Position numbers and translations under genes: made by a program
The notes under the pieces: model-generated
Databases searched by the model: none
Told to the model about the DNA's origin: nothing
Seen by the model: only the letters and a program-made list of their open reading frames with translations
In this document: positions 1 through 7,703 of the stretch, piece by piece
Position numbering within the stretch: position 1 is the stretch's first letter
How the letters are laid out: the number at the start of each line of letters is the position of its first letter
Assembly: GCA_041477815.1 (NCBI GenBank)
Contig: JBGOUV010000013.1
Span: 1 to 35,983 of the forward strand
Length of the DNA: 35,983 bases
Source of the DNA: JBGOUV01 sp041477815
GTDB taxonomy: Bacteria > Acidobacteriota > Terriglobia > Bryobacterales > JACQDG01
Reading direction: 5' to 3'

Positions 1-1529
1 GCCGCAGCCAGCCAGCCCAGGATGGATCCATATAACTCGACGCGATACTCCGGCAGCCGCTGGTCGTTATGCTGCAGGACGGCGAGCGCGGTCAGCATCA
101 CCGGGTTCCCGCCCATCTCGCGAATCTCGGGGCGGCTGTCGAGCGCCAACTCCAGCCCTTCTTTGAAACTCTTCGATTCGGCGTCATTCAGCGCCAAAGC
201 CTGCGCGAAGTGATCGAAGAAAGTCCGGATTTCGGGAGGCTCCAGATCACCAATCCGGACGGGGTGAAAGCCGGCCAGCACGGAGTCCCCCACATTCGTT
301 TGCGGCCGCGTGCTCACCAGAAAATCGCACTTCTGGAAGGCCTGTGTGGCGCGCTCAAACAGCCGTGCAATCCGCTCTCGCATCCGGCGTTCCGGCGCTT
401 CGTCCAAGCCGTCCACCATCACCAGGCAATCGCCGCCGTCGAGCTTGTGCCGGAAGAAGGCCTCATCGGCGCCCCATTTGTACTCTTCGCTCTGCTTCCC
501 CAGGAAGTAGGGAATCCAGTCCGGCGAGTCGGGCGGCTTGGGCGATTGGTCCGCCGCCAGCAGTGTCGCCAGGTCTGCGACGCGGATCAGGATCGGGAAG
601 CGCCGGTAGTCCGGAGCCAGAAATGCGGTGGCGCCAGCAGGCAGCGTGCCGCGAACGGTGCGGCACAACTCGAACGTCAACCTTCTCAGGAACGTCGATT
701 TGCCCGACCCGGGGTCCCCGATGACTACCACCCGGCGATGGGAAAGCGTCTGTTCGAGCACGACGCGCCGCTGCCGGTCCAGGTCCCGCATCTCGCCTTC
801 GCCCGGCGTTTCGCCGCCCACCGGCGTGGTGAGAGGAATGTAGATTTCGTCGATTCGGAAGAAGTACGGCTCGGCCCGCTTGGTCTTCAAGCCGGTGATG
901 CGGATCTGGCGCGTGTCGTCTTCCAGGAATTTCAAGTAGGTGTCGGGGTCGCGGTAGGGCGCTGCCGCGATCGTGGGATGCTGCCGCCCGCGCCACGCGG
1001 CCAGCGCCTCGGAGACCAGCGGGCGCACACTCGCGGCATCGGTGAACGTGCCGCGGAAATAGCCGCTCAACTCCTTCTTGAACTCTGCGAGCCTCTCCTC
1101 GTTGCGATGGACCTCTCTCCGGATTTGGTTGTATTTTCGAGCGGGCGCGTTCTTTCTTTGTATCAGGCGGTAGTCTTCACGCAATTCCGCCGCCCAAGGG
1201 TAGTCCGGATCAACTAGAAAGGCGAGCACTTCCTTCTTGGTCACCCGCCGCGCGTAATCGCATTCGAGCCAGGTGATGCTCTTCGCATCGGGGTTCTCCG
1301 GACCATCCGGCACCCAGCCGTAGCGGTGCGCCACGAGGACCACGACGACTTCCGCTTCGGCAACTTTCTCCAGGCAAGCCGCCAGTGTCGGCGCATGTCC
1401 GCTGGCCGGGAAGGACTCCATCCTACGCAGAGAGAGTCCGTTAGCTTCGGCAGCCTTGGCGGCCTGTTCGCGGTGCTCCTTCAAGTCATCCGAAGTGGAA
1501 GAAATGAAGGCCACGGGATCATGGGCCAT
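1..1529 (-). CDS. DUF4062-NACHT STAND-type ATPase, C-terminus beyond window
   Basis: The minus-strand frame is open from an ATG at 1529 to the window edge, about 509 residues, with no stop. Residues 8-20 read FISSTSDDLKEHR, the hallmark start of DUF4062, followed by a hydrophobic strand and HRYGW near residue 70. A charged linker leads to a NACHT-type P-loop: Walker A GDPGSGKST begins at residue 271, and Walker B CLVMVDGLDEA has aspartates at about 373 and 376. A TRPQ motif follows, as usual in NACHT modules. In known STAND proteins DUF4062 is an N-terminal effector-like domain, NACHT the switch, and the C-terminus the sensor; here the sensor lies outside the window. NACHT proteins include anti-phage (Avs-like) systems, so an immune role is inferred from architecture only. 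A TAGAAT hexamer lies 10 nt before the ATG, so the leader would be very short. The opposite-strand frame at 69-1217 is a shadow. Confidence 0.88.
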   Translation of the reverse strand, partial: MAHDPVAFISSTSDDLKEHREQAAKAAEANGLSLRRMESFPASGHAPTLAACLEKVAEAEVVVVLVAHRYGWVPDGPENPDAKSITWLECDYARRVTKKEVLAFLVDPDYPWAAELREDYRLIQRKNAPARKYNQIRREVHRNEERLAEFKKELSGYFRGTFTDAASVRPLVSEALAAWRGRQHPTIAAAPYRDPDTYLKFLEDDTRQIRITGLKTKRAEPYFFRIDEIYIPLTTPVGGETPGEGEMRDLDRQRRVVLEQTLSHRRVVVIGDPGSGKSTFLRRLTFELCRTVRGTLPAGATAFLAPDYRRFPILIRVADLATLLAADQSPKPPDSPDWIPYFLGKQSEEYKWGADEAFFRHKLDGGDCLVMVDGLDEAPERRMRERIARLFERATQAFQKCDFLVSTRPQTNVGDSVLAGFHPVRIGDLEPPEIRTFFDHFAQALALNDAESKSFKEGLELALDSRPEIREMGGNPVMLTALAVLQHNDQRLPEYRVELYGSILGWLAA

Positions 1530-1585
1530 CGCACCGCCAATTCTAGCCGAAAACGCCAAGCTTCGGCCAAGGCCTAACAGAGCAA

Positions 1586-1924
1586 CTACCCTTGGTCGGT
1601 CCCGGACTGCGGCGGGCAGTACGCCCGACACAGCATTTTCAACAGTTGTTCGAGGTCTCTGCCGGATATTCTCCCGAGGACGCGCTGAACGCCGGACTAT
1701 GCGAGCACACTCAACTTGTGAAGCCTGGCCACGGAGGGCACGTTCAGCCCCGCGGCCTCCCAGTCGGACAGCCTCCAGTCGAATTCGGATGTTCGGGGTC
1801 GCGAGGTAATGGGAACTGCTACAAAGTCATCGTCCCCGGCGTCGAGCGCCACCACTGCTGGTCGGACCTTGCCGCCCATGGTCTGGTGGAACCGCACCTC
1901 CACGAGGACGAGATCACCGCGCCG
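1586..1924 (-). pseudogene. Decayed PemK/MazF-like toxin
   Basis: The minus frame encodes RRGDLVLVEVRFHQ, GGKVRPAVVAL and VAVPITSRPR, which fit the MazF/PemK endoribonuclease fold (RGD-x-V start, KxRPxVV strand, PITS strand). Two lesions are visible. There is no ATG before the conserved RGDLVLVE strand: the frame opens after a TAA at 1937-1939 and the first usable start is GTG at 1903, which removes that strand. An in-frame TAG at 1697-1699 interrupts ARLHKLSVLA, yet the same frame continues with SGVQRVLGRISGRDLEQLLK, typical of the family C-terminus, to a TAG at 1586-1588. The remaining 68-aa open piece is unlikely to be an active mRNA interferase. It overlaps the end of the upstream antitoxin frame, the usual toxin-antitoxin layout. 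Confidence 0.65.
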
Positions 1925-2142
1925 GAGGTTCCTGCATTAACTGCTCGTAAACCTCGTCCTCAGGCGCATAGGCCGCAGCGAACCGTTCGGCAGTGAGCCG
2001 CCGCCAGCCCTCCTCTTCGTCACCGTCCCACAAAAGGATTACCCGCACCTCCGCTCCTACGGGCACATTTCGAGCGATGTCGGGAGGAACGGGGATGCGG
2101 TCCCACCTCCGCCATCCGGCTTTCAAACTCCAGCGCCTTCAT
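1914..2142 (-). pseudogene. Frameshifted antitoxin partner of the MazF-like toxin
   Basis: An ATG at 2142 with a GGGAAGGGA purine stretch upstream starts MKALEFESRM, a common N-terminus of small antitoxins paired with PemK/MazF toxins. The remainder of the expected protein (PVPPDIARNVPVGAEVRVIL, then WRRLTAERFAAAYAPEDEVY) lies in the neighbouring frame, which has only a TTG at 2126 as a start. A single-base indel between about 2090 and 2115 would join the two parts into a protein of about 75 aa. The TGA at 1914-1916 overlaps the toxin reading frame. The frameshift is inferred from the match of both halves to one family pattern; a TTG-started 70-aa protein remains possible. Confidence 0.55.
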
Positions 2143-2195
2143 AAACAAGGTCCCTTCCCACAACTATCATGCCACGTACTCCTGGAGACGTGCGC

Positions 2196-3335
2196 TTATC
2201 CAGCCAAGCATTCACCCAGCCGGTCCAGGTCCGCTTCGTTGTTGAAGAAGTGCGGCGAGACGCGCAGCGCGCCGTGCCGGGCCGACACGACGACGCGGTC
2301 TCCGCGGAGCCGCTCGGCGAGACGCGACACGTCCCGGCCTTCAAAACGGGCGGCGAGGATGGGAGAGTCGTAGTGAGGCAGGCGATCGGACGCGAACGTG
2401 GCGCCGGCGCCACGCAGGACCTCGCGGCCGTGGGCGGCCAGGGTTTGGAGGCGCTGCTCGATCTGGTCCGGACCCAGGTCGAGCAGCAGTTGGAGAATGG
2501 CGCCGAGGGCATAGATGCCGGCGAAGTTAAGCTGGCCGCCTTCGTACCTCTGGGCTTCGGTGGGCAGCGCGGGGGGACCGTGGTGCAGGTCGTCGACGTT
2601 GCGCCAGTCCTGGTGGGACCGCCAACTGTAGACGGAGGGCTCCAGCCACTCGCGTACCTCGGGCCGGAAATAGGCCACACCGATACCCGTGGGGGCGCAC
2701 AGCCACTTGTAGCCGTGGGCGGCCAGGACGTCGGCGCCGATGGCGCGCACATCGGTGGGGAGCGCGCCCAGGCTTTGCGTGGCGTCGACGTAGAACAGCA
2801 CGCCCCGCTCGCGCAGGCGCCGGCCCAGCTCGGCCACCGGAGGCCGCAGTCCGCTGGCGTAGTTGACCGTGCTCATCAGGACCAGGCGGGTGCGCGAGTC
2901 GACCGCGGCCCAGAAGCGGTCCAGGCAAAACTCGCCCCCCGGGAGCGGGACCTCGACGAACTCTACCCCTCGCTTGGCCAGGGCGTGGCCGTTGTAGGTA
3001 TTGTTGGGAAACTCATCGGCCAAGGCGACCACGCGGTCGCCGGGCTTCCAGTCCAGGCCGGCCAGCAGCCAGCCGAGCGCGTGGCCGGTGGAGGGGACGA
3101 AGGCGATATCGGACGCGTCGGCGCCGAGCAGGCGGGCGGCCAGGGCCCGAACCTGGTCGGCGTCGTCGAACCAGTCCAGAAAGTCGATGCAGGCGCGCTC
3201 GTCGCGGCGGCGCTGGTGGCGCTCCATGGCCTCATAGGCGCACCGGGGCACCGGGCCAAAGGTCGCGGTATTGAGGTAGGTCCAGTCACGGAGGACGGGG
3301 AACTGGTCGCGGACAAGATCCCAGGTTGCTGGCAC
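2196..3335 (-). CDS. Class V PLP-dependent aminotransferase (NifS/CsdA-like fold)
   Basis: This 379-aa protein has the class V aminotransferase layout: YLNTATFGPVP near residue 20 (substrate entry), PSTGHALGW at 81-89 (phosphate/PLP cradle), FYVDATQSLG at 181-190 with Asp184 expected to bind the PLP pyridine nitrogen and Gln187 near the ring, and AHGYKWL with Lys210 as the expected Schiff-base lysine. The family covers cysteine desulfurases, isopenicillin-N-epimerase-like enzymes and kynureninases. The substrate cannot be read from the sequence and no Fe-S genes are nearby, so desulfurase is not favoured. The start is GTG at 3335, placed 6 nt after a TAGAAT hexamer. It lies downstream of the CBM9 gene on the same strand, separated by 96 bp that contain a heptamer repeat, so it is probably a separate transcription unit. 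Confidence 0.9.
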   Translation of the reverse strand: MPATWDLVRDQFPVLRDWTYLNTATFGPVPRCAYEAMERHQRRRDERACIDFLDWFDDADQVRALAARLLGADASDIAFVPSTGHALGWLLAGLDWKPGDRVVALADEFPNNTYNGHALAKRGVEFVEVPLPGGEFCLDRFWAAVDSRTRLVLMSTVNYASGLRPPVAELGRRLRERGVLFYVDATQSLGALPTDVRAIGADVLAAHGYKWLCAPTGIGVAYFRPEVREWLEPSVYSWRSHQDWRNVDDLHHGPPALPTEAQRYEGGQLNFAGIYALGAILQLLLDLGPDQIEQRLQTLAAHGREVLRGAGATFASDRLPHYDSPILAARFEGRDVSRLAERLRGDRVVVSARHGALRVSPHFFNNEADLDRLGECLAG

Positions 3336-3347
3336 TATTGCATTCTA
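3336..3347 (-). promoter_or_regulatory. -10-like TAGAAT 6 nt before the GTG start (leaderless candidate)
   Basis: On the minus strand TAGAAT (3347-3342) is followed by GCAATA and then the GTG start at 3335. This spacing places the likely transcription start on or next to the start codon. No convincing -35 is visible, and no Shine-Dalgarno could fit. This is inference from spacing only. Confidence 0.4.
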
Positions 3348-3401
3348 TCGACTCCAGAGGAGAGCCGGCAGCGAAATCGGGATAATGCGAGGATTCGGGA
3401 G

Positions 3402-3427
3402 GATCCACGATCTACGATCCACGATCC
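3402..3427. repeat. Heptamer tandem repeat GATCYAC, about 3.7 units
   Basis: GATCCAC, GATCTAC, GATCCAC and a partial GATCC follow one another without gaps in the 96-bp spacer between the CBM9-like gene and the aminotransferase. It ends 4 bp before the stop codon of the CBM9-like gene. The 7-bp period is not codon-compatible, which fits an intergenic location. Confidence 0.8.
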
Positions 3428-3431
3428 GAAC

Positions 3432-4139
3432 TCACGGCAGGTCCACGAACTCCACCACCCCAAACCGCTCCGGGTCGTGGAACCCGCGGTCCCCCCGCGT
3501 CGGCGACCACGCCTGGAATTCATCCTTATCGCGATCCTTCCCCGGGCCCCCCGGACGCTTGATCCGGTACAACCCCACCCGCCAGCGATCCCCGGGCTGG
3601 GGCGCCGCGCTGACGCCCGCCGCGGCCAATGATTTCCATGGCATCGCAATTTCGACCGTCCAGCCCCCCGTATGGCGCGCCACCCCGGTCTGCAACCCGG
3701 CGATGTCCCACTTGGCCGCGCCCTTGGCCCCCGAGCGCGGCGCCGGAATCAGCAGGTCCACTACCACATTGTTCGGACTGACCTCCAGCTCCGGGTAGTT
3801 CTTGCCGTCCCCGTCCGGATCCAGAAACACCTCCACGACCTCCTCCTCCCACAAGCGGTCGTCGCGGTTCTTCATCGTTCCCCAGGGGTCCTTATCCCGG
3901 CAGACGAAGGCCACGTAGAGGTTCTGGTCGTCCCAGGCGACGGCCGCATTGGTAGCGTGTTGCGGGGTGGCCTTCACGCCCCGGATCGTCTGGAACGGTC
4001 CCACCCGCGGCAGCGCGGCCCAGGTGAACTCCTCCAGCTTCCCGTCCACCCGGATCGGATCGACCGTCCGGCCCGCCCGGTAAGTAGGTACTTGTTGTCC
4101 CCACACCACGCCCGTCAACAGCAGCAACGTCATTCGCAT
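3432..4139 (-). CDS. Secreted CBM9-like (DOMON-type) domain protein
   Basis: This 235-aa protein starts with a short hydrophobic leader (MRMTLLLLTGVVWGQQ) with a plausible signal peptidase cut after about residue 14. The body matches carbohydrate-binding family 9-like domains: IRVDGKLEEFTWAALPRV near residue 29, then AVAWDDQNLYVAFVCRDKDPW, an EVVEVFLDPDGDGKNYPELEVSPN strand pair, a central amphipathic WTVEIAMPWKSL, and a terminal EFQAWSPTRGDRGFHDPERFGVVEF. Such domains bind sugars or occur in periplasmic and cell-surface proteins. No catalytic domain is attached. The ATG lies 4 bp after the stop of the hydratase gene, and its ribosome-binding sequence (GGAG) sits inside the end of that gene, so the two are cotranscribed and probably translationally coupled. 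Ligand unknown. Confidence 0.88.
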   Translation of the reverse strand: MRMTLLLLTGVVWGQQVPTYRAGRTVDPIRVDGKLEEFTWAALPRVGPFQTIRGVKATPQHATNAAVAWDDQNLYVAFVCRDKDPWGTMKNRDDRLWEEEVVEVFLDPDGDGKNYPELEVSPNNVVVDLLIPAPRSGAKGAAKWDIAGLQTGVARHTGGWTVEIAMPWKSLAAAGVSAAPQPGDRWRVGLYRIKRPGGPGKDRDKDEFQAWSPTRGDRGFHDPERFGVVEFVDLP

Positions 4140-4143
4140 AAGA

Positions 4144-4911
4144 TCACTCCAGATTCAGTGTAATGGTTCCCAGTCCTTCAAACTCCGCCCGCACCTGGTC
4201 GCCGGCCTGGACCGGGAACGCGCCGGTCACCGACCCGGTCAGGATGATCTCCCCAGCCCGCAGCGGCTGCTGGTTGGCCAGCGCCACCAAACCGTGGAGC
4301 GGATGCCCGGCGATCTTGGCCCCGGTCCCGGCGCCCTTGACCTCGCCGTTGATCTCCAGCTTCACGCTCGCCTTCGCCAGGTCCAGCGCGCCCGCCGGCG
4401 CGAGGCGCGTCCCTATCACTGCATACCCGTGCGACAGGTTGTCGGCCCAGGCATCCTCCGGCGTGCCCTTGCGCTGGAACCGGCTGTCGATCACCTCGAA
4501 CGCCGCAAACACCCCCGCCGTCGCCGCCAGCGCCTGCGCCGCCGTCACCCCGGGACCGGCCAGATCCCGCGCCAGTAAAAACGCGAACTCCCCCTCGATG
4601 CGGGGCTGGATCACGTGCGCCGCCGGCAGCGTCGTCCCGTCGGCGAGCAGGTTCGAGTCGAGGATGTACCCGTAGGCCACCTCCAGCGCCTGCGCCTTCC
4701 CGCGCCACTTCCGCTCCACCGCCCCCAGCTTCTTCCCCACGACCCGCCGGCCCGAGGCGATCTGCAACGCCAGCCAGGCCTGCCGCACGGCGTCGGCCTG
4801 CTCCCGCGTGAACGCACCGAAGCGCGCGCTGAACAGTTCCACCGGAGCGCCCTGCTCCGCCGCGGCGATCAATTCCACTGCCAGTTGCTTGGGGTCCGGC
4901 AAAGTCGGCAT
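4144..4911 (-). CDS. MhpD-type 2-keto-4-pentenoate hydratase / FAH-fold protein
   Basis: This 255-aa protein starts at ATG 4911; the open frame continues further upstream but that part has no family similarity. The region QPRIEGEFAF around residues 102-111 supplies Glu106 and Glu108, and AAFEVIDSRF supplies Glu139, matching the three acidic metal ligands of the hydratase family. VGKKLG at 59-63 and the terminal GSVTGAFPVQAGDQVRAEF are also typical. Family members hydrate 2-hydroxypenta-2,4-dienoates in meta-cleavage pathways or decarboxylate 4-oxalocrotonate. No other meta-cleavage gene is in the window, so the substrate is open. It is first in a two-gene operon with the CBM9-like gene. A TATACT hexamer lies exactly 6 nt before the ATG, suggesting a leaderless message. 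Confidence 0.88.
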   Translation of the reverse strand: MPTLPDPKQLAVELIAAAEQGAPVELFSARFGAFTREQADAVRQAWLALQIASGRRVVGKKLGAVERKWRGKAQALEVAYGYILDSNLLADGTTLPAAHVIQPRIEGEFAFLLARDLAGPGVTAAQALAATAGVFAAFEVIDSRFQRKGTPEDAWADNLSHGYAVIGTRLAPAGALDLAKASVKLEINGEVKGAGTGAKIAGHPLHGLVALANQQPLRAGEIILTGSVTGAFPVQAGDQVRAEFEGLGTITLNLE

Positions 4912-4923
4912 GACCGTAGTATA
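4912..4923 (-). promoter_or_regulatory. -10-like TATACT 6 nt before the ATG (leaderless candidate)
   Basis: Minus strand: TATACT (4923-4918), ACGGTC, then ATG at 4911. The hexamer is close to the bacterial -10 consensus, and the distance leaves no room for a leader. The -35 region (TTCTTC/TTCTTG around 4939-4947) is weak. Confidence 0.45.
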
Positions 4924-5266
4924 ATCGTCCGCCCGGAGCAAGAAGAAGAATGGTTTCGATTCGCCGCTCTCTTTTGCAGGGCGCCGCCACCGCTCCCCGG
5001 CAGCAGGTTCGCCCCGGAACCAGCGGCGAGCCCGCCGGCCGCTCGAGACCGTGCCGGTAAAGCCGCGCCGGCTGTTCCTGAAGACACCAACGCCGGCCTG
5101 GTGGGCCTCGGGACGTCCGTCACCGAGGGCCGCGCCAAGACCGTAGCCTGCGCCGTCGACGAAATCGCCCCTGCCGGCAAGATCAACCACGACTGGCGCA
5201 ATCCCGCAACCTACCACCCCGGCGACGGCGCCATAACCGGCAGGTAACCGCGACAACACCTCGGTG
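4924..5266. other. 343-bp spacer without a convincing gene
   Basis: This lies between the divergent-side start of the hydratase and the stop of the membrane protein gene. On the plus strand a short frame starts at 4950 with MVSIRRSLLQGAATA, resembling a Tat leader, but stops after about 37 codons. A neighbouring plus frame stays open to a TAA at 5245-5247 (ending ATYHPGDGAITGR). Together they could be a frameshifted remnant of an exported protein, but no family is recognised. Otherwise nothing is seen. Confidence 0.3.
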
Positions 5267-6991
5267 CTACCGCAACGAATAGACTACATACTTGGAATTC
5301 TCAAACGCCACCATCCTCCCCCCCGCCCGATTCTTTACTCCCAATACCAGATAGTCAATCCCCAAGCGGCGATACTCCTCCCACCTCCCCTCCCCATAAG
5401 GCGCCGCCAAGGCTGCCTGCCACCTCCCCCACCACTCCCCCGCAAACTCCCGAAAAAAGTTAATCTGCCCTCCCCCCTTCCAATCCACGTACAGCGCCCG
5501 CGCCGACGTCGCCCGAAACACTCCGGGCTCCAGCGACTTCCCGGCGTCGGCAAAAAGAAACACCGCGTCCTTATCCGTAGCGCCCCGAGCCCACCGCGCC
5601 AGCTCCTCGAGCTCCGGATTCGCCGCCTGACCCGACCAGTGCCACCGCGTCCCCCCGGGGACCACAAAGAACGCCGCCACCACCACCGCCATCACCGCCG
5701 CCATCCCCCACCGCCGCCGCTGGGACAACCACGCCGCCCCCGCCAGCAGCGCCCCCAGTCCCTGCGCGACCAGCAGCCCACGCCCCAGCGGCTGCGTCCC
5801 TAACATCACCGCCGCCATCACCGCCCCTCCCCACTTCCACGGCGGCGCTCCCAGCCACCCCAGCGCCAGAGGCGCCAGCACCAACAGCAGCCGCGGCTGG
5901 ATCCCCACCGCCAGACCAGCCGCCGCCCACCACACCGCCCCCAGCAGTCTTCCCTCCTTACACGCCAGCTCGAACGCCATCACCACCGACGCCACCAGCG
6001 CAAACAACTCCAAAAACAGGATGGTGCGCAGCGGCTGCACCTGCGGCAGCATCCCCCACTTCAGCTTCTCCAGCAACACGTACGACACCGGCAGGCTCAG
6101 CAACCCCAGCCCGCACAAGCCCACCAGAAAGAACCGCAGCACCGGCTGCATGAACTGTCGCAGCCGCAGGTAGGCGGCCCCCGCCAGCGCCAGCATCGCG
6201 CCGTACTGCCAGAAGTACAGCGGCGGCCACAGCGACACCCACACGTACGCCGCCCGCATCCGGATCAGCTCTTCCCACGGCCCGTCGATCCGCGACAGAA
6301 ACGCCTGCCGCTCGGTGACCCCCGGCTGCCACCCCGCCGCCAGCTTCAACCCCACCATGGCCACGCCCAGCGGCGCCAGCCCCCACAGCCGCTTCTTCAT
6401 CTCCTCCGGCTCATCGGGCACGAACAGCAGCGCGGCGTACACCGCCCAGTACGGCCCGGAGGTAGTCGGATGCAGCAGAAACCCCGCCGCTCCGGCCATC
6501 CCCGCCGCCAGGTACCGCCCGTGCGCCGCCAGTCCCAGCCCCAACAATACCGGCCCCAGCGCGAATGCCCGGGGCACCGGTTCGTACTCCACCAGCAGCA
6601 CCGACGGCCCCGCCACCAATCCTCCCAGCGCATAGATCCCCGCGCACGCCACCGCCAGCGCCTCCGACACCCCCATCGCCCGGGCGATCAGAAAGATCCC
6701 CGCCAGCAGCGCTACCCGTATCAAGATATGCAAGATTCCCAGCGCCCCTTCGAAGTTCCCTCCCATCGCCCGCGCCGTCATCCGCACCCATTCGTCATAC
6801 AGGGTGAATGCAGTATGCGCCCGCGTCGCCATGGGGTCCCGGCCCAGCAAACCCGGGTCCCGGAACCGCTCGAACAGCGGCACGTAGATCTGGGTGTCCG
6901 ACTGGAGATAGATGTGCCCGGGGTATTGAAAATAGGAAAGGAGCGCCAGCGCGACCAGGCCCACCCCGGCAAGCTTCGACGGGCCCCTCAT
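5267..6991 (-). CDS. Polytopic membrane protein, glycosyltransferase-like
   Basis: The start is taken at ATG 6991 (574 aa), overlapping the TPR gene stop as ATGA; the frame is open further upstream but only as a shadow of that gene. A first hydrophobic helix (residues about 6-22) is followed by a loop with YLQSDTQIYVPLFERFRDPGLLGRDP, then roughly 10-12 further hydrophobic helices and a soluble C-terminal segment (LARWARGATDKDAVFLFADAG to YVVYSLR). This resembles lipid-linked-sugar membrane glycosyltransferases and related PMT-like proteins, where the first loop carries acidic residues, but no diagnostic DE/DxD motif is certain. The sugar and acceptor are unknown. It is translationally coupled to the upstream TPR protein. 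Confidence 0.75.
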   Translation of the reverse strand: MRGPSKLAGVGLVALALLSYFQYPGHIYLQSDTQIYVPLFERFRDPGLLGRDPMATRAHTAFTLYDEWVRMTARAMGGNFEGALGILHILIRVALLAGIFLIARAMGVSEALAVACAGIYALGGLVAGPSVLLVEYEPVPRAFALGPVLLGLGLAAHGRYLAAGMAGAAGFLLHPTTSGPYWAVYAALLFVPDEPEEMKKRLWGLAPLGVAMVGLKLAAGWQPGVTERQAFLSRIDGPWEELIRMRAAYVWVSLWPPLYFWQYGAMLALAGAAYLRLRQFMQPVLRFFLVGLCGLGLLSLPVSYVLLEKLKWGMLPQVQPLRTILFLELFALVASVVMAFELACKEGRLLGAVWWAAAGLAVGIQPRLLLVLAPLALGWLGAPPWKWGGAVMAAVMLGTQPLGRGLLVAQGLGALLAGAAWLSQRRRWGMAAVMAVVVAAFFVVPGGTRWHWSGQAANPELEELARWARGATDKDAVFLFADAGKSLEPGVFRATSARALYVDWKGGGQINFFREFAGEWWGRWQAALAAPYGEGRWEEYRRLGIDYLVLGVKNRAGGRMVAFENSKYVVYSLR

Positions 6992-7668
6992 CGCGCCGGG
7001 GTCTTCTCCAGTTGCTGTTTCGCCCACACCCGCTGCGGATTCAGCTTCACCGCCCGCGCCAGCGCCTCCCGCGCCTCCCCGTTCCGGTTGGCCTTGCGCA
7101 GCGCCAACCCCAGCCAAAGCTGCGCCTGATGGTTCTTCGGATCCAGCTCCGCCGCCTTCCGCAGGTCCTCCAGCGCCTTTTCCGACCCGCCCCCAAACAT
7201 CGCCGGCAGATAGTATTTCCCGATTCCCCGGCTCACGTACGCCTCGGCGTTCTGGGGATCGAGCGTCACCGCCCGGTCCAACTCCTCCAGCGTCTTGCGC
7301 CCATAGCGCAGTCCCAGGGCCACGTTTCCGGGAATGGCCTGCCCGTAGAGCGTCCCCAGCAGCCGGTGGTGCTCGGCCGAGTTGGGCTCGCTCCGCCCCG
7401 CCCGCTCGGCCGGGCCTATGCCTGCCTGCGCCGCGCGGCTCGATCCCGCCAGGTCCCGCAGCTCGGCCAGTACCTCGGCCCAGTAGGAATGCACCAGCGC
7501 GGCCTCGTACTGCGCCCGGACGCTCCCCGCCTGCTTCTCGGCCGCCGCCCGAGCCTGCGCCGCCAGCTTCTCGAGCGCCGTCCGGTCCTGCGCATCCCGC
7601 GCCCGCCGCGCGTCGTCCACCAGCCCGGCCGCCAGCGCCGCCAGCATCACCACCTGCCCGAATGGCAC
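6988..7668 (-). CDS. TPR-repeat protein, probably exported
   Basis: This 226-aa protein starts at GTG 7668 (alternative ATG 7647). A short hydrophobic stretch (QVVMLAALAAGLV) could serve as a signal or anchor. An Ala/Arg/Glu-rich helical region follows, then at least two clear tetratricopeptide units: residues near 130-165 (ALDPQNAEAYVSRG type) and 165-200 (EDLRKAAELDPKNHQAQLWLGLALRKANR), plus a final partial unit. TPRs mediate protein-protein contacts. Its stop codon overlaps the start of the membrane protein gene by 4 bp (ATGA), so they are one operon and plausibly a complex. The 35-bp gap to the divergent isomerase must hold both promoters; TACAAT lies 5 nt before the GTG. Confidence 0.85.
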   Translation of the reverse strand: MPFGQVVMLAALAAGLVDDARRARDAQDRTALEKLAAQARAAAEKQAGSVRAQYEAALVHSYWAEVLAELRDLAGSSRAAQAGIGPAERAGRSEPNSAEHHRLLGTLYGQAIPGNVALGLRYGRKTLEELDRAVTLDPQNAEAYVSRGIGKYYLPAMFGGGSEKALEDLRKAAELDPKNHQAQLWLGLALRKANRNGEAREALARAVKLNPQRVWAKQQLEKTPAR

Positions 7669-7703
7669 GTTCCATTGTACACTTGCGGTACGATAAGGCC
7701 ACT
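7669..7703. promoter_or_regulatory. 35-bp divergent promoter region
   Basis: The starts of the TPR gene (GTG 7668, minus) and the isomerase (ATG 7704, plus) are only 35 bp apart. On the minus strand TACAAT (7679-7674) ends 5 nt before the GTG. On the plus strand GATAAG (7692-7697) ends 6 nt before the ATG. If both hexamers are -10 elements, both messages are leaderless and each -35 would fall at or inside the opposite gene start. Confidence 0.4.

Noticed and set aside
69..1217. Long plus-strand open frame over the NACHT gene
   Set aside because: Low-complexity Arg/Gln/Val product without family motifs; the minus strand carries DUF4062 and NACHT motifs throughout.
2169..3632. 487-aa plus-strand open frame
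   Set aside because: Antisense to the clear class V aminotransferase and CBM9 genes; typical GC-rich shadow.
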